Positions 10,746-21,463 are shown, counted from the stretch's first letter. The stretch is 64,000 nt of DNA from Pseudomonas helleri (GCF_009600315.1 NZ_WIWC01000011.1:62001-126000); one strand, 5' to 3'. The notes: generated by a model from the letters alone, not told the origin. Translations and numbers: made by a program.

Positions 10746-11708
10746 GTGATCAAACAGAAAAAAGCCCAATGGCCCTGGCACGTATTGACCGTGCTGGTGC
10801 TCATCGGCCTGGCCGGTGCGTTGTATTACGCCACTTCGCTGATGTCCTATGAATGGCGTTGGAACCGGGTACCGCAATACTTCGCCTATCAGGCAGAAGA
10901 AGCCCAGCGGGCCGCTGAAACCTCCACCGTCACTGAAGTGATACGCAACGGCGGCAAAGCCGAAGTCGTGCTGCGTGGCGACGATGGTCAAGAGCAACGC
11001 CTCACCGTTGCCGACAACAGCCTGCAACTGGCCGAAGGCGACGATGTAGAAGAAGGTGAGGTGGTTGGCGTGACCCGGCACTGGGCGGCCGGGCCGTTGT
11101 TGCTGGGGTTGTGGACCACCATCTGGTTGTCGCTGGTATCCGGGGTGTTGGGCTTGATTATCGGGCTGGCCACGGGGCTGTGCCGGTTGTCGAATAACCC
11201 GACTCTGCGTGACCTTTCGACGTTGTATGTCGAACTGGTACGCGGCACACCGCTGCTGGTACAAATTTTCATCTTCTATTTCTTTATTGGCACGGTGCTC
11301 AACTTGTCCCGCGAATTTGCCGGGATTGCCGCACTGTCGCTGTTTACCGGGGCCTACGTGGCCGAGATTGTGCGTTCGGGCGTGCAGTCCATCGCCCGTG
11401 GGCAAAATGAAGCGGCGCGCTCGCTGGGGCTTAATGCCAGCCAGTCGATGCGTTACGTGGTGTTGCCGCAAGCGTTCAAACGCGTGCTGCCGCCACTGGC
11501 CGGGCAATTTATCAGCTTGGTCAAAGACACCTCGCTGGTGTCGGTGATTGCCATTACCGAACTGCTCAAAAGCGGTCGTGAAGTCATCACCACCTCGTTT
11601 TCGCCGTTCGAAATTCTGTTCTGCGTCGCGGGCCTGTACCTGTTGATTAACCTGCCGCTGTCGCATTTGGCCAGCCGGCTTGAGCGGAGGCTCGCGCAAA
11701 GTGATTGA
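10746..11708 (+). CDS. amino-acid ABC transporter permease
   Basis: Membrane component of the importer (HisM/GlnP-like). 320 residues from a GTG start. Helix 1 is at about residues 12-32. It is followed by an unusually long polar, acidic segment (about 33-112), probably periplasmic, before the usual permease core. That core has several helices and the ATPase-docking loop [22 protein letters not shown]. Family members are normally about 220-250 residues, so the insert is the odd feature. The stop overlaps the ATPase start. What the extra domain does is unknown; contact with the binding protein is one possibility. Confidence 0.92.
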   Translation: MIKQKKAQWPWHVLTVLVLIGLAGALYYATSLMSYEWRWNRVPQYFAYQAEEAQRAAETSTVTEVIRNGGKAEVVLRGDDGQEQRLTVADNSLQLAEGDDVEEGEVVGVTRHWAAGPLLLGLWTTIWLSLVSGVLGLIIGLATGLCRLSNNPTLRDLSTLYVELVRGTPLLVQIFIFYFFIGTVLNLSREFAGIAALSLFTGAYVAEIVRSGVQSIARGQNEAARSLGLNASQSMRYVVLPQAFKRVLPPLAGQFISLVKDTSLVSVIAITELLKSGREVITTSFSPFEILFCVAGLYLLINLPLSHLASRLERRLAQSD

Positions 11709-12435
11709 AGTTCGCGAACTGGTAAAAATCTACGATACCCGCGGGCATATCGTTCGTGCGGTGGACAACGTCAGCACCTCGGTGGCCAAGGGCGAAGTGC
11801 TGGTGGTGATTGGCCCGTCCGGTTCGGGCAAATCGACCTTTCTGCGTTGCCTGAACGGGCTGGAAGAGTTTGACTCGGGTTCGGTCAGCATCGGCGGCCT
11901 GGATTTGGCCGACCCGAAAACCGACGTTAATGCCTATCGGCGTGAAGTCGGCATGGTGTTCCAGCATTTCAACCTGTTCCCGCACATGACCGTGTTGGAA
12001 AACCTCTGCCTGGCGCAAAAAGTGGTGCGCAAGCGCGGCAAGGCCGAGCGTGAGGCCAAGGCCCGCGAGCTGCTGGAAAAGGTGGGTATCGGGCAAAAGG
12101 CCAATGAGTTCCCGTCACGGCTTTCGGGCGGACAGCAGCAACGTGTAGCGATTGCCCGTGCGTTGGCGATGGACCCCAAGGTGATGTTGTTCGACGAGCC
12201 GACCTCGGCGCTGGACCCGGAAATGGTCGGTGAAGTGCTGGACGTGATGAAGACCTTGGCCCGCGAAGGCATGACCATGGTCTGCGTGACCCATGAAATG
12301 GGCTTTGCTCGAGAAGTGGCGAACCGCGTGTTGTTCTTTGACCACGGTAAATTACTGGAAGATTCAGCGCCGGAAGCGTTCTTCAACGCACCCAAAGACC
12401 TGCGCGCTCAGGCGTTTTTGCGTCAGGTGCTTTAA
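11701..12435 (+). CDS. amino-acid ABC transporter ATP-binding protein
   Basis: ATPase that drives the importer. 244 residues from the GTG at 11701, which has GGAGG ten bases upstream and overlaps the permease stop by 8 bases; an upstream in-frame TTG at 11680 lacks support. Walker [10 protein letters not shown]-loop region [17 protein letters not shown], signature LSGGQQQR, Walker [20 protein letters not shown] and switch histidine VTHEM are all intact, as in GlnQ/HisP. The gene ends just before a REPIN that separates it from the convergent chemoreceptor gene. Confidence 0.96.
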   Translation: MIEVRELVKIYDTRGHIVRAVDNVSTSVAKGEVLVVIGPSGSGKSTFLRCLNGLEEFDSGSVSIGGLDLADPKTDVNAYRREVGMVFQHFNLFPHMTVLENLCLAQKVVRKRGKAEREAKARELLEKVGIGQKANEFPSRLSGGQQQRVAIARALAMDPKVMLFDEPTSALDPEMVGEVLDVMKTLAREGMTMVCVTHEMGFAREVANRVLFFDHGKLLEDSAPEAFFNAPKDLRAQAFLRQVL

Positions 12436-12438
12436 AAG

Positions 12439-12530
12439 CCCCTCACCCTAACCCTCTCCCAAAGGGAGAGGGGACTGATCTGCTTTGGGCTTTAGCCCCC
12501 TCTCCCTCCGGGAGAGGGCTGGGGTGAGGG
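12439..12530. repeat. REPIN, CCCTCACCC type, between convergent genes
   Basis: Left arm CCCCTCACCCTAACCCTC, right arm GGGCTGGGGTGAGGG, with inner CTCTCCC/GGGAGAG hairpins. Same family as 3541-3647. It fills the gap between the ATPase gene and the convergent chemoreceptor and could terminate transcription from both sides. Confidence 0.9.
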
Positions 12531-12539
12531 TCAGCTTTT

Positions 12540-14099
12540 TTAAACTTTAAACCGCCCCACTAACCCTTGCAGATGCGAGCCCAGTCGCGCCAGCTCAACA
12601 CTCGACGCGGCAGTCTCTTCACTTGCCGCTGCGGTCTGTTCCGACACATCCCTGACATTCAATACACTGCGGTTGATCTCTTCGGCCACGGCGCTTTGCT
12701 GCTCGGCGGCGGCCGCAATCTGCTGGTTCATCGCCTGAATGGCCGACACGGTGCGGTTGATATTGCCCAGCGATTCACCCGCACGGCGAGTCAACTCAAC
12801 ACTGCTGTCCGTTAAGGCACGGCTGTTATCCATGCTGCTGGAGACTTGCAACGTACCGCTTTGCAACCCGGCGATCAGTTCTTCGATTTCTTCCGTGGAT
12901 TTTTGTGTGCGCTGGGCAAGGCTGCGCACTTCGTCGGCAACCACCGCAAAACCACGACCTGCCTCACCGGCGCGCGCCGCCTCGATGGCCGCGTTGAGCG
13001 CCAGCAGGTTGGTTTGCTGGGCCACAGATTTGATCACATCAAGCACACTGCCAATCTTGTCACTTTCGCGCTTGAGATGGCTCATGGCTTCTGTGGAGTG
13101 ACCCACTTCGATGGCCAGTTTTTCAATCTGGGCAATCGCCTCGCCCACCACTTTGTCGCCTTCGCGTGCTTGTTGATCCGCCGCCACAGCCGCTTCCGAG
13201 GCTTCTTCAGCATTGCGCGCCACTTCCTGCACCGTGGCAGTCATTTCATGCATGGCGGTGGCGACCTGGTCGGTTTCAACTTTCTGACTGTTGACCCCGG
13301 CACTGGTTTGTTCCGTCACGGCCGAGAGTTCTTCAGCCGCGCTGGCAATCTGGGTCACGCCATCGCTGATGCCGCCAATCAACTCGCGCAGGCCTTCGGT
13401 CATGCCTTGGACCGCTTGCTGAAGCTGGCCCAGTTCGTCGCGCCGATCCGTACGGGTGTCCTGCGTCAGATCACCGGCAGCTACGCGTCTGACGGTCTTG
13501 AGGGTGTGTTGCAGCGGGATAACGATCTGCCGGGTGATGGCCCATGCGGCCATGATGCCTACCAGTAAGGCCAGCACGGTGCAGATTGTCAGAAGACGTT
13601 TGGCCTGATCACTGTCCTGGTCGCGCTTGGCGGCTTGCAGTGTGGAGAGCTTTTGGCTCAACTCGATCAGGTTAGTACCTTGGCGGTGCATGCGCGCAAT
13701 CGACTGTTCGCCCTCTTGAGCAAGACTGGCCAACGCCTGCCGGTAGTCGCTCACGGCAGCCACTTGCTGCTGCACCAGCTCGATGTCATCGGGTGAAATA
13801 AGCTGATTGCGCGATGTCTCAAGCGCAGTGTCCAGTTCATCTAAGTGCTTATTGACGTTGTTCAGGTTGGCTTCGCTTGCTTGCAGCTCATAGTCGAGAC
13901 GAGCAATGCGCAAATCTTTGGTCAGCCCGATGATCTTTGAAAGATTGGCCAGTTTATCGCCCCGGTCAATCACCGAGACCAGTCCGTTCCAGCCTGTCGC
14001 CGCGATCAGCAAGGTCAAAACAAGCACGAGGCCAAAGCTGACACTGAGTTTGCGGTTGACGCTGATATTGCCGAGAAGTTGAACCAGCCGACGGTACAT
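12540..14099 (-). CDS. methyl-accepting chemotaxis protein
   Basis: Chemoreceptor that signals through CheW/CheA. 519 residues. Helix 1 is at about residues 22-42. A helical periplasmic sensor of about 130 residues follows, probably a four-helix-bundle type. Helix 2 is at about 170-192, then HAMP and a long coiled cytoplasmic domain. The signalling tip [32 protein letters not shown] is intact apart from normal variation. There is no CheR-tethering pentapeptide at the C-terminus (it ends VGRFKV). The ATG is preceded by AAGGAG. The ligand is not predictable. It is a single gene with REPINs on both sides. Confidence 0.95.
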   Translation of the reverse strand: MYRRLVQLLGNISVNRKLSVSFGLVLVLTLLIAATGWNGLVSVIDRGDKLANLSKIIGLTKDLRIARLDYELQASEANLNNVNKHLDELDTALETSRNQLISPDDIELVQQQVAAVSDYRQALASLAQEGEQSIARMHRQGTNLIELSQKLSTLQAAKRDQDSDQAKRLLTICTVLALLVGIMAAWAITRQIVIPLQHTLKTVRRVAAGDLTQDTRTDRRDELGQLQQAVQGMTEGLRELIGGISDGVTQIASAAEELSAVTEQTSAGVNSQKVETDQVATAMHEMTATVQEVARNAEEASEAAVAADQQAREGDKVVGEAIAQIEKLAIEVGHSTEAMSHLKRESDKIGSVLDVIKSVAQQTNLLALNAAIEAARAGEAGRGFAVVADEVRSLAQRTQKSTEEIEELIAGLQSGTLQVSSSMDNSRALTDSSVELTRRAGESLGNINRTVSAIQAMNQQIAAAAEQQSAVAEEINRSVLNVRDVSEQTAAASEETAASSVELARLGSHLQGLVGRFKV

Positions 14100-14212
14100 G
14101 ATGACGCTCCTTTGATGGGCTCGACGACAAGCCGTCCATTGCCTACAGAAGGCATCGGCTTGTTAGGGAGGAACTGTAGGCGCTTGGCTTTAAAGTGTGA
14201 CGAGCGTCACCT

Positions 14213-14289
14213 GTAGTCGCTGCCGAAGGCTGCGATAGGTCCGCAGGACCTTCGTATTGGGCAATCTCGCAGCCTTCGGCAGCGACTAC
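14213..14289. repeat. REPIN with perfect 23-bp arms (GTAGTCGCTGCCGAAGG type)
   Basis: Outer arms at 14213-14235 and 14267-14289 are perfect inverted copies of a GTAGTCGCTGCCGAAGG-type unit. The centre holds a small GGTCC/GGACC hairpin. It lies between the chemoreceptor start and the end of rsmE. Related, less perfect copies are at 23246-23344 and 28044-28110. Confidence 0.92.
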
Positions 14290-14303
14290 GAGAGGGGGTA
14301 GAG

Positions 14304-15014
14304 TCAGAACAATCTGGCAAGCAGGGCGGTGACGGCGGTTTCGACCCGCAGGATACGGGCGCCCAATTGCACCGGTTGTAAACCGGCCTTGGCCAGCAGG
14401 TCGATTTCGTAAGGAATCCAGCCGCCTTCAGGGCCAATGGCCAAGGTCACAGGCTGTTCCAGTCCCCGTGGACACGCCGGGTAATCGCCCGGATGGCCGA
14501 CCAGCCCCAATGTGCCCTCAACCAGCGCGGGCAGACGGTCTTCGACGAAGGGTTTGAAGCGTTTTTCGATGACAATCTCGGGCAGTACGCTGTCGCGGGA
14601 CTGCTCCAAGCCCAGAATCAACTGCTCGCGAATAGCTTCGGGCTCCAGGAATGGCGTTTGCCAGAAGCTCTTTTCAACCCGGTAACTGTTGACCAACACC
14701 ACTTTGGGGACGCCCATCGAAGCGATGGTTTGCAGGACGCGGCGCAGCATCTTCGGGCGTGGCAAGGCCAGTATCAAGGTCAGCGGCAGCTTTTCGGGCG
14801 GTGGCTGGTCAAGGCTGAGGATTTGCAGTTCGGCTTCCTTGGCCTCCAGCCGCAGCAACTGCGCATTGCCCATCAAGCCACCAATACGTCCGACTCGCAG
14901 GTTGTCGCCAACCACCGCGCGGTGAACGTCCTGCATGTGCGTCAAACGGCGGTCGCGCAGGATGACGCGGTCGTCAGCGATGAAGTCAGCCTCTTCGAGG
15001 AGCAGCAGGTTCAC
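14304..15014 (-). CDS. rsmE: 16S rRNA (uracil-1498-N3)-methyltransferase
   Basis: Methylates N3 of U1498 in 16S rRNA using SAM. 236 residues, normal for RsmE. The SPOUT-type knot motif LAIGPEGGW and the C-terminal [17 protein letters not shown] are clear. The start is GTG at 15014, overlapping the tatC stop (GTGA), so it is translated from the tat message. It is the last gene of the long leftward cluster from ubiE. Confidence 0.95.
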   Translation of the reverse strand: MNLLLLEEADFIADDRVILRDRRLTHMQDVHRAVVGDNLRVGRIGGLMGNAQLLRLEAKEAELQILSLDQPPPEKLPLTLILALPRPKMLRRVLQTIASMGVPKVVLVNSYRVEKSFWQTPFLEPEAIREQLILGLEQSRDSVLPEIVIEKRFKPFVEDRLPALVEGTLGLVGHPGDYPACPRGLEQPVTLAIGPEGGWIPYEIDLLAKAGLQPVQLGARILRVETAVTALLARLF

Positions 15015-15811
15015 GCTTGCGGCGCTGGCGGTTGGGCGTTGTTATCACGCTCGGACTGCTCGTCCGGGTGGTCGCCACGCTTGTTCTTGCTGACCAGGCT
15101 GCCAAACAGGATGCCAATCTCAAACAGCATCCACATCGGAATCGCCAACAAGGTCTGCGAGAAAATATCCGGCGGGGTCAGAATCATCCCGACCACAAAG
15201 CAGCCGATGATCACGTAAGGGCGGATTTTGCGCAGGTATTTGACGTCGACAATGCCGATCCACACCAGCAGCACTACGGCCACGGGTATTTCAAAGGCCA
15301 CGCCAAAGGCGAAAAACAAGGTCATGACGAAATCAAGGTAGCTGCTGATGTCGGTCATCATGGCCACGCCTTCGGGCGTGGCGGCAGCGAAAAATTTGAA
15401 CACCAGCGGGAACACCAGAAAGTAAGCGAAGGCCATGCCGGCGTAGAACAGAAAGATGCTCGAAACCAGCAGCGGCACGGCAATGCGTTTTTCATGCTTA
15501 TACAGGCCGGGCGCGATAAAGCCCCAGATCTGATGCAGGATCACCGGAATCGCAATAAACAGCGACACCATCATGGTCAGTTTCAGGGGCGTCAGAAAGG
15601 GCGAGGCCACATCAGTGGCGATCATGGTGGCGCCCACCGGCAGGTATTCACGCAAGGGCGTGGAAACCAGGGTGTAGATCTGCTGAGTGAAGGCGAACAA
15701 GCCGGCGAAGATGATGAAAATCGCGGCGATGCAGCGCAACAGACGGGTACGCAGCTCAGTCAGGTGCGAGACCAGCGGCATTGGCTGGTCGTGTTCAGGC
15801 TTATCGCTCAT
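15011..15811 (-). CDS. tatC: Sec-independent (Tat) translocase subunit TatC
   Basis: Polytopic inner-membrane subunit that binds twin-arginine signal peptides. 266 residues. The N-terminal [10 protein letters not shown] motif and the FEIPV loop are conserved family marks, and the hydrophobic pattern fits six membrane helices. The hydrophilic tail is rich in charged residues. It follows tatB closely (4 bases) and overlaps rsmE. tatABC is placed between hisE and rsmE, as is usual in Pseudomonas. Confidence 0.97.
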   Translation of the reverse strand: MSDKPEHDQPMPLVSHLTELRTRLLRCIAAIFIIFAGLFAFTQQIYTLVSTPLREYLPVGATMIATDVASPFLTPLKLTMMVSLFIAIPVILHQIWGFIAPGLYKHEKRIAVPLLVSSIFLFYAGMAFAYFLVFPLVFKFFAAATPEGVAMMTDISSYLDFVMTLFFAFGVAFEIPVAVVLLVWIGIVDVKYLRKIRPYVIIGCFVVGMILTPPDIFSQTLLAIPMWMLFEIGILFGSLVSKNKRGDHPDEQSERDNNAQPPAPQA

Positions 15812-15815
15812 GCGC

Positions 15816-16223
15816 TTAAGGGGCTCGCGGTGGCAGGGTGGGGTCGTGGGGCGCTGCCGGTTGAGACACTGTGTCGGATGGCGTCTTGTTCAGGCTGATC
15901 GGCGTATGGCTGACCGTTTCGACAGGCACTGACGGCTCGGGTGTGTGGTTTGGCGTGAGCGGTTTTACGGCGTCCTGAAGCGGGGCCAATATCTTCTTGG
16001 CTTCCTCTTCCATCGACAGAATGTGCTCGTTGTGCAACTGACGACGAATCTCGTCGGCACCGATTTCACGCTCCACTTCTTGTTTGATCGCATTGAAACT
16101 GCGCTTCAAACGACCGATCCACAGGCCCGCCGTGCGTGCAGCTCCTGGCAGGCGCTCGGGGCCGAGTACCAGCAAGGCCACCAGGCCAACGAGCAGCAGT
16201 TCACTGAAGCTGATACCAAACAT
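15816..16223 (-). CDS. tatB: Sec-independent (Tat) translocase subunit TatB
   Basis: Single-span membrane protein that works with TatC in recognising Tat substrates. 135 residues from the ATG at 16223 ([13 protein letters not shown]); a longer upstream frame is a non-conserved extension. One N-terminal helix, then the [13 protein letters not shown] hinge and an amphipathic helix, then a charged, Pro/Thr-rich tail. It lies between tatA and tatC, 10 bases from tatA. Confidence 0.96.
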   Translation of the reverse strand: MFGISFSELLLVGLVALLVLGPERLPGAARTAGLWIGRLKRSFNAIKQEVEREIGADEIRRQLHNEHILSMEEEAKKILAPLQDAVKPLTPNHTPEPSVPVETVSHTPISLNKTPSDTVSQPAAPHDPTLPPRAP

Positions 16224-16233
16224 TAGAGTCTGC

Positions 16234-16512
16234 TCACACGTCTTTGCGGGTCGGCTCTTCGACTTTCTGCGCCTGCACATCAATGGTGTGCGGCTCGTTC
16301 AGCGTCGAAGTGGTGTGGGGTTGCGGCGCAGCGGTGGGCTGTGCAGGCGGAACCACAGGCTCGGCAGGCTTATCGTCGTCGTTCATGGCTTTGCGAAAGC
16401 CCTTGATCGATTCACCGACGTCCGTGCCCAGGTTTTTCAGTTTTTTGGTGCCGAAGACCAGTACCACGACTACCAGAATGACGATCCAGTGTTTCCAGTC
16501 AAAAATACCCAT
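16234..16512 (-). CDS. tatA: Sec-independent (Tat) translocase subunit TatA
   Basis: Pore-forming Tat subunit. 92 residues. Short N-terminal membrane helix ([13 protein letters not shown]), then the FGTKKL hinge and amphipathic helix ([17 protein letters not shown]), then an acidic and Pro-rich tail. First gene of tatABC, 24 bases after hisE. Confidence 0.97.
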   Translation of the reverse strand: MGIFDWKHWIVILVVVVLVFGTKKLKNLGTDVGESIKGFRKAMNDDDKPAEPVVPPAQPTAAPQPHTTSTLNEPHTIDVQAQKVEEPTRKDV

Positions 16513-16536
16513 GATCTTTTGCTCTCCAAAACAAGG

Positions 16537-16869
16537 TTAGGCGGATGGCCGCGAGGCTTTTTCCACGTGGCCGGAAGTGCCGATACGACGCTCCAGTTCA
16601 TCCAGTACAGCCTGAGGGTGCTGACCCAGTTGGGCGAGCATGATCATGCTGTGGAACCATAGATCGGCAGTTTCATAGATAACATCGCTGCAATCGCCGC
16701 TGATCGCAGCATCTTTGGCGGCGATGATGGTTTCAACCGACTCTTCGCCGACTTTTTCCAGAATCTTGTTCAAGCCCTTGTGGTACAGGCTGGCGACATA
16801 CGAGCTGTCAGGCGTGGCGCCTTTACGTGCTTCGAGCACTTGGGCTACACGGCTCAGGGTGTCATTCAT
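16537..16869 (-). CDS. hisE: phosphoribosyl-ATP pyrophosphatase
   Basis: Second step of histidine synthesis: converts phosphoribosyl-ATP to phosphoribosyl-AMP and pyrophosphate. 110 residues from the ATG at 16869 (MNDTLSRV); a longer upstream frame overlaps hisI and is not family-like. The helical [17 protein letters not shown] segment supplies the acidic metal-binding residues. It overlaps the hisI end by 8 bases. hisE and hisI are separate genes here, not fused as in enterobacteria. Confidence 0.96.
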   Translation of the reverse strand: MNDTLSRVAQVLEARKGATPDSSYVASLYHKGLNKILEKVGEESVETIIAAKDAAISGDCSDVIYETADLWFHSMIMLAQLGQHPQAVLDELERRIGTSGHVEKASRPSA

Positions 16870-17263
16870 GGGAGTGTCCTGCGTGGTAAATGGCGTGCGG
16901 GTCTTTAAGCACTGGATCGACGGTCTTCCACTCGGCGTTTTCATACACACGGTAGAAGCAGCTTTGACGTCCGGTATGGCAGGCGATGTCGCCGATTTGC
17001 TCGACCATCAGAATGATCACATCAGCGTCACAGTCCAGGCGCATTTCATGCAGCTTTTGCACGTGCCCTGACTCTTCGCCCTTGCGCCACAGTTTGCCAC
17101 GCGAACGTGACCAATAAATGGCACGGTTCTCAGCAGCAGTCAGGCTCAGCGCTTCGCGGTTCATCCAGGCCATCATCAAGACGCGCCCGGTTTTGTGATC
17201 CTGGGCAATTGCCGGCACCAGGCCGTCGCTGTCCCATTTGATTTCGTCCAGCCACTCTTTCAT
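16862..17263 (-). CDS. hisI: phosphoribosyl-AMP cyclohydrolase
   Basis: Third step of histidine synthesis: opens the purine ring of phosphoribosyl-AMP. Zinc enzyme. 133 residues from the ATG at 17263 (MKEWLDEI), which has GGAG just upstream; a TTG five codons earlier is less likely. [13 protein letters not shown] and [12 protein letters not shown] carry the metal-binding Asp and Cys residues. The gene is coupled to hisE by overlap and lies 79 bases after ubiB. Confidence 0.97.
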   Translation of the reverse strand: MKEWLDEIKWDSDGLVPAIAQDHKTGRVLMMAWMNREALSLTAAENRAIYWSRSRGKLWRKGEESGHVQKLHEMRLDCDADVIILMVEQIGDIACHTGRQSCFYRVYENAEWKTVDPVLKDPHAIYHAGHSHE

Positions 17264-17342
17264 GTTCGACTCCGACAACCGGCCTTAACCCTCTGGTCAA
17301 GGCTCGGTGAATTCACAGTTTGCCAGCCTCGCCCGGGGCTGG

Positions 17343-18947
17343 CTATCGGCGCACGATCAGATACAAGCCTACCGCCAGCATGATCCCGGCGGGCCAGTAG
17401 CCCAAGGTGTGCAGCGGGCCAACACTGGCCAGTAACGCACCTGCGGCCAAATGCCCGGCACCGAGCAAGCGCAGGAACCAACTGTCCCTCGGCTCGCTGA
17501 TCACCAGCTTCTGATTTTTGGCATGGGGTTGCGACATACGCTCCAGCAAATCGCGGGTCATGTCGGCCAAATGCGGTATCTGCTCGACCTGACTGTGCAG
17601 GTTGCGCAATACGGTTTTAGGGCTGTAGCGCTCACGCATCCAGCGCTCCAGGTACGGCTGGGCGGTGCTCCACAGATCTAGGTCCGGGTACAGCTGGCGA
17701 CCCAGCCCTTCGATGTTCAACAGGGTTTTTTGCAACAACACCAACTGCGGCTGAACTTCCATATTGAAGCGTCGGGCCGTCTGGAATAGACGCATCAACA
17801 CCTGACCAAAGGAGATTTCTTTCAAGGGTTTTTCGAAAATCGGTTCGCACACGGTACGAATGGCCGCTTCAAATTCATTGAGTTTGGTGTGCGCAGGCAC
17901 CCAGCCCGAATCGATATGCAGTTGTGCAACGCGGCGGTAGTCGCGCTTGAAAAAGGCAAACAGGTTGCGCGCCAGATAATCCTGATCTTCAGGGGTCAGG
18001 CTGCCGACGATGCCGCAGTCGATGGCGATGTATTGCGGGCTCCACGGGTTGACGGTGCTGACAAAAATATTGCCGGGGTGCATGTCGGCATGGAAAAAGC
18101 TGTCGCGGAACACTTGGGTGAAGAAGATTTCGACCCCGCGCTCGGCCAACAGCTTCATATCGGTGCGTTGATCGGCGAGGGCGGCCATATCCGTGACCTG
18201 AATCCCGTAGATGCGCTCCATCACCAACACTTTTGGTCGGCACCAGTCCCAGTAAATCTGCGGTACGTACAGCAGCGAAGAGCCTTCAAAGTTGCGTTTG
18301 AGCTGGCTGGCGTTGGCCGCTTCACGCAACAGGTCAAGTTCATCGTAAATCGTCTTTTCGTAATCGCTGACCACGTCGACCGGGTGCAGCAGACGTGCGT
18401 CTGCGCTCAGGCGTTCGGCAATCCTGGCCAGAATGAACAGCCAGGCCAGGTCTGAACCGATAATCGGTTTTAGACCGGGGCGCACTACCTTGACCACGAC
18501 CTCTTCGCCAGTCTTTAGCTTGGCCGCATGAACTTGCGCCACAGACGCCGAGGCCAGAGGCTCAATGTCAAATCGGCTGAACACGTCGCTGATTTTGGCG
18601 CCGAGTTGCTCTTCGATCAGCTTGACCGCAACCTGCGGGTCGAACGGCGGCACGCGGTCTTGCAACAGCATCAACTCATCGGCGATGTCTTGCGGGAGCA
18701 AATCGCGGCGAGTGGAGAGAATTTGCCCAAACTTGATAAAGATGGGTCCCAAATCCTGCAAGGCCAGACGCAACGCAGCGCCGCGGTTCAGCTCTAGCTT
18801 TTTGCGCGGGAACCAGCGCCACGGCAGCACGAAGCGCAGTGACAGCATCCACCACGGCAAGGGCAGTGCGAACAGCAGGTCATCCAGACGGTAGCGAATG
18901 ACGACGCGCTGGATACGAAACAAACGGCGTATGGCAAGCAACTTCAT
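17343..18947 (-). CDS. ubiB: ubiquinone biosynthesis kinase-like protein UbiB
   Basis: Atypical ABC1/ADCK-family ATPase needed for ubiquinone synthesis, bound to the inner membrane. 534 residues. The KxGQ motif is seen as [16 protein letters not shown]. The Ala-rich nucleotide loop is [13 protein letters not shown], the invariant Lys follows in [11 protein letters not shown], and the catalytic-loop segment is [11 protein letters not shown]. Two C-terminal membrane segments are visible. It overlaps ubiJ by 4 bases. Confidence 0.97.
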   Translation of the reverse strand: MKLLAIRRLFRIQRVVIRYRLDDLLFALPLPWWMLSLRFVLPWRWFPRKKLELNRGAALRLALQDLGPIFIKFGQILSTRRDLLPQDIADELMLLQDRVPPFDPQVAVKLIEEQLGAKISDVFSRFDIEPLASASVAQVHAAKLKTGEEVVVKVVRPGLKPIIGSDLAWLFILARIAERLSADARLLHPVDVVSDYEKTIYDELDLLREAANASQLKRNFEGSSLLYVPQIYWDWCRPKVLVMERIYGIQVTDMAALADQRTDMKLLAERGVEIFFTQVFRDSFFHADMHPGNIFVSTVNPWSPQYIAIDCGIVGSLTPEDQDYLARNLFAFFKRDYRRVAQLHIDSGWVPAHTKLNEFEAAIRTVCEPIFEKPLKEISFGQVLMRLFQTARRFNMEVQPQLVLLQKTLLNIEGLGRQLYPDLDLWSTAQPYLERWMRERYSPKTVLRNLHSQVEQIPHLADMTRDLLERMSQPHAKNQKLVISEPRDSWFLRLLGAGHLAAGALLASVGPLHTLGYWPAGIMLAVGLYLIVRR

Positions 18948-19567
18948 GCGTTATCGCTGGTATTGAGGGACCGGCAGAGGCGCTCGAAGCGGGCCTCAAG
19001 ACGATCCAGGTCGAGTTTGAGTTGGTCGAGTTCATCAAAGCGCGCTTGCGCTTCTCGTTCTCCGACCAAAGTGCGAGCTTCTTCACTCAGGTATTCAGCG
19101 AGGTTCTGATTGAGGCTGGCAAAACCTTGCTGATACCAATTGGCGCGGCTGCGCACATGGCCACCGACCAAGGCAGTCGCAACAGGGCCGATCCAGCGCG
19201 AGAGCTCGTATTCCCAGTCCAGTTCCAGATCTTGCAGAACAGCTGCCAGTGCCATCAACACATGGCTGTCGCCTTCAAGCTCGACCTCAGGGCCGTGCAG
19301 TATGCTGGTTTTGTCTTTGCTCAAGGCCAAGCGCAGCAGGCTGGAGGCAGGGGCACGCAAGGTGCAATCGGCTTCGGCTGCCCAGTGGGCAGCCAACAAC
19401 AGGCCTTCATCGCTGGGCAGAATAAACAGGCGCAGCGCGGGGCTGGCGCATTCAACGGCAATGACCTTGCCGGTCAGCGGCCGCAAGCGAGCCAGCGCGG
19501 TGCTGTCCAATCGCAAGACACGATTGATGCCGGTTTCAACGCTGGCGAGAAGGCCCCTGAGCAACAT
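18944..19567 (-). CDS. ubiJ: ubiquinone biosynthesis accessory factor UbiJ
   Basis: SCP2-fold lipid-binding protein of the soluble Ubi complex, thought to hold the ubiquinone intermediate. 207 residues. The SCP2-like N-terminal half is followed by a C-terminal coiled coil ([23 protein letters not shown]). It lies between ubiE and ubiB and shares its start base with the ubiE stop, the normal arrangement. Confidence 0.9.
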   Translation of the reverse strand: MLLRGLLASVETGINRVLRLDSTALARLRPLTGKVIAVECASPALRLFILPSDEGLLLAAHWAAEADCTLRAPASSLLRLALSKDKTSILHGPEVELEGDSHVLMALAAVLQDLELDWEYELSRWIGPVATALVGGHVRSRANWYQQGFASLNQNLAEYLSEEARTLVGEREAQARFDELDQLKLDLDRLEARFERLCRSLNTSDNA

Positions 19568-20337
19568 CAGGGTTTGATGCCGCGGTGCAGTGCAACGATG
19601 CCGGACGTCATGTTGTGATAGGTCACACGGTCAAAACCGGCTTCAACCATCATCGACTTGAGCGTCTCTTGATTCGGGTGCATGCGGATCGACTCAGCCA
19701 GATAGCGGTAGCTTTCCGGATCATTGAGGATCAGCTTGCCGACCATTGGCATAAAGGCGAACGAGTAGGCGTCATACACCTTGGACATCAGCGGGTTGGT
19801 CGGCTTGGAGAACTCCAGTACCAACAAGCGGCCGCCCGGCTTGAGCACGCGCAACATGGAGCGCAGCGCGTCTTCTTTGTGGGTCACGTTGCGCAGCCCG
19901 AAAGCGATGGTCACGCAATCGAAATAGTTGTCCGGAAACGGCAGCTTTTCAGCGTCGGCCTGAACGAACTCGATGTTGCCTGCCACACCTTTGTCCAGCA
20001 GACGGTCACGGCCAACCTTGAGCATGGAGGCGTTAATGTCGGCCAGCACCACTTGGCCGGTCGGGCCAACAAGGTGCGAGAACTTGCGTGCCAGATCGCC
20101 GGTACCGCCAGCGATGTCCAACACCTTGTTGCCCGGACGCACGCCCGACAATTCGATGGTGAAACGCTTCCACAAACGGTGCATGCCACCCGACAGAACG
20201 TCGTTCATCAGGTCATATTTACCGGCTACGGAGTGGAAAACCTCGGCGACTTTTTCCGCTTTCTGGCTTTCGGGAACGTTTTTGAAGCCGAAGTGTGTGG
20301 TGGGTTCGGCATCGCTGCCTTTGCGCTGATCAGTCAT
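19567..20337 (-). CDS. ubiE: ubiquinone/menaquinone C-methyltransferase UbiE
   Basis: SAM-dependent C-methyltransferase in ubiquinone synthesis. 256 residues, normal. SAM-binding motif I is [12 protein letters not shown]. The [34 protein letters not shown] segment and the final [14 protein letters not shown] are characteristic. It is the first gene of the leftward cluster that continues through ubiJ, ubiB, hisIE, tatABC and rsmE. The short gap to the divergent gene at 20465 must hold promoters for both. Confidence 0.97.
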   Translation of the reverse strand: MTDQRKGSDAEPTTHFGFKNVPESQKAEKVAEVFHSVAGKYDLMNDVLSGGMHRLWKRFTIELSGVRPGNKVLDIAGGTGDLARKFSHLVGPTGQVVLADINASMLKVGRDRLLDKGVAGNIEFVQADAEKLPFPDNYFDCVTIAFGLRNVTHKEDALRSMLRVLKPGGRLLVLEFSKPTNPLMSKVYDAYSFAFMPMVGKLILNDPESYRYLAESIRMHPNQETLKSMMVEAGFDRVTYHNMTSGIVALHRGIKP

Positions 20338-20464
20338 ATCGCTGTCACCAAAAGAGAATGCTGGCCATTCTAATCCTGCTGACCGGCTTTGTCTTGGCCG
20401 GGCTCGGCTGACGTGTCGCAGGCAATGCCCGTATAGTGGCTGGCTTTTCTATCAGGAGTGAGTA

Positions 20465-20740
20465 ATGGCCCGCATCAACGTTGAACGTGCCCACAACCTT
20501 GGCCTTGAAGCCGCCCGCGAAAAAGCCCAACCGCTGGTTGAAAAGCTCGCCGGGCAATACGGCCTGACCCCGACTTGGCAGGGTGACACGGTCAAACTTA
20601 AGCGCTCCGGCGTTAACGGCACGCTGGAAATCGGCGAAAAAACAGTCAAGGTCGATGTAGAGCTGGGCATGCTGATGTCCGCGATGAGCGGCATGATTCA
20701 GTCAGAAATTGAACGTTCCTTGGACAAAGCGCTGGCTTGA
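20465..20740 (+). CDS. PHA-granule-region small protein (polyhydroxyalkanoic acid system family)
   Basis: 91-residue protein of the family found at Pseudomonas PHA loci (PHA_gran_rgn type). It begins MARINVERAHNLGLEAARE and ends in an amphipathic helix IQSEIERSLDKALA. The exact role is not known; by family it is linked to PHA granules or their regulation. It is divergent from ubiE, with AGGAG upstream. In P. aeruginosa and P. putida the phaI-phaF and phaC1ZC2D genes follow; here most of them are missing (see findings), so this may be an orphan. Confidence 0.85.
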   Translation: MARINVERAHNLGLEAAREKAQPLVEKLAGQYGLTPTWQGDTVKLKRSGVNGTLEIGEKTVKVDVELGMLMSAMSGMIQSEIERSLDKALA

Positions 20741-21064
20741 GCTTGGCGCCTGCCCAGCGGTCAACCTGACGATGTGTCAAAGGGCGATGTCACGCACTGG
20801 CATCGCCTTAAATGACACTTGAGAGTCGCTTGGGAGTTTTGATAGGTAGGAAAGTGCAAGTGGTGACGTAAACTTATTTAAAGAGTTAAGAGTGAATAAG
20901 CCAAGATGCGCTATCTAGCGCTGTTATCAAATTTTTTAGTGTGATTTGGCTAAGTTGGCAAATTTCAATGAGTGACTAGTATGGGTATTGAGGAAGCACA
21001 ATAACCCTACTAGGAATTCAAAATTTCTCTGTATTTAAATGCTGTTGTTCATAATCCAAAAAAC
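20741..21064. other. gene-free AT-rich stretch with an imperfect hairpin
   Basis: 324 bases without a convincing reading frame, AT-richer than the flanks. At 20774-20818 an imperfect hairpin has outer arms GTGTCA/TGACAC and inner arms GGCGATG/CATCGCC. It could be the 3' end of the preceding transcript. No clear promoter was identified for the gene at 21065. Confidence 0.5.
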
Positions 21065-21340
21065 ATGTCTGCCACTGAAATTTCTGCAAAAGTTGAAGAG
21101 GTTCTTGAGGAGTTTGTTTCTTCGCGTGATTTGAAATGGACGCCGGTTGTTGAAGTTAAATCTGGTATTAGCTACGTGGTTCAAACTGAAGCAGGGGACA
21201 TGACGGGTTTTGTCAGCATCAATGGCTTCCGTGTCGTCTTTCTGATGGCGGGTGCAGCGGCTGCGGATGATGCCTGGACTGCAGAGGGCGATGCCATTGA
21301 GCTGATGGAGCGGGCATTCCCCAATTCTGTTGAAGTCTGA
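21065..21340 (+). CDS. small protein of unknown function, paralogue of the next gene
   Basis: 91 residues, function not recognised. No signal peptide or membrane helix; a hydrophobic core (FRVVFLMAGAAAADDAW) lies in the middle and many residues are acidic. Residues 37-85 align without gaps to residues 51-99 of the next protein with 13 of 49 identities, including a shared Y, two G's, V-x-F, A-W-x-x-E, L-M and F pattern; VL..F near the N-terminus also lines up. Codon use is AT-richer than the core genome. The ribosome site is weak. It lies where phaI would be expected in other Pseudomonas. Confidence 0.7.
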   Translation: MSATEISAKVEEVLEEFVSSRDLKWTPVVEVKSGISYVVQTEAGDMTGFVSINGFRVVFLMAGAAAADDAWTAEGDAIELMERAFPNSVEV

Positions 21341-21420
21341 GTGCTTGGCGCGTGTCATGTCCAATCGTGATGTGACAGCTGTTAGCGAAATGATCAACGG
21401 CTAACGGATTTATTTAAAGG

Positions 21421-21463
21421 GCAATTAAAGTGTCGCCTTTTTTAAAAGGCGCACTTTAATTGC
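21421..21463. repeat. 43-base near-perfect inverted repeat between the two paralogues
   Basis: Arms GCAATTAAAGTG and CACTTTAATTGC enclose CGCCTTTT and AAAAGGCG, giving 20 pairs with a single unpaired T and a two-base loop. Its symmetry suits a bidirectional terminator or a transcript-stabilising hairpin. No second copy was noticed in the window. Confidence 0.75.

Noticed and set aside
14100..14210. Sigma-28 promoter for the chemoreceptor
   Set aside because: A GCCGATGC box is present upstream on the minus strand, but the -35 TAAA is not at the 15-base spacing.
17322..17343. Terminator between ubiB and hisI
   Set aside because: GCCAGCC/GGCTGGC pair, but no T run follows in the direction of transcription and the genes are probably cotranscribed.
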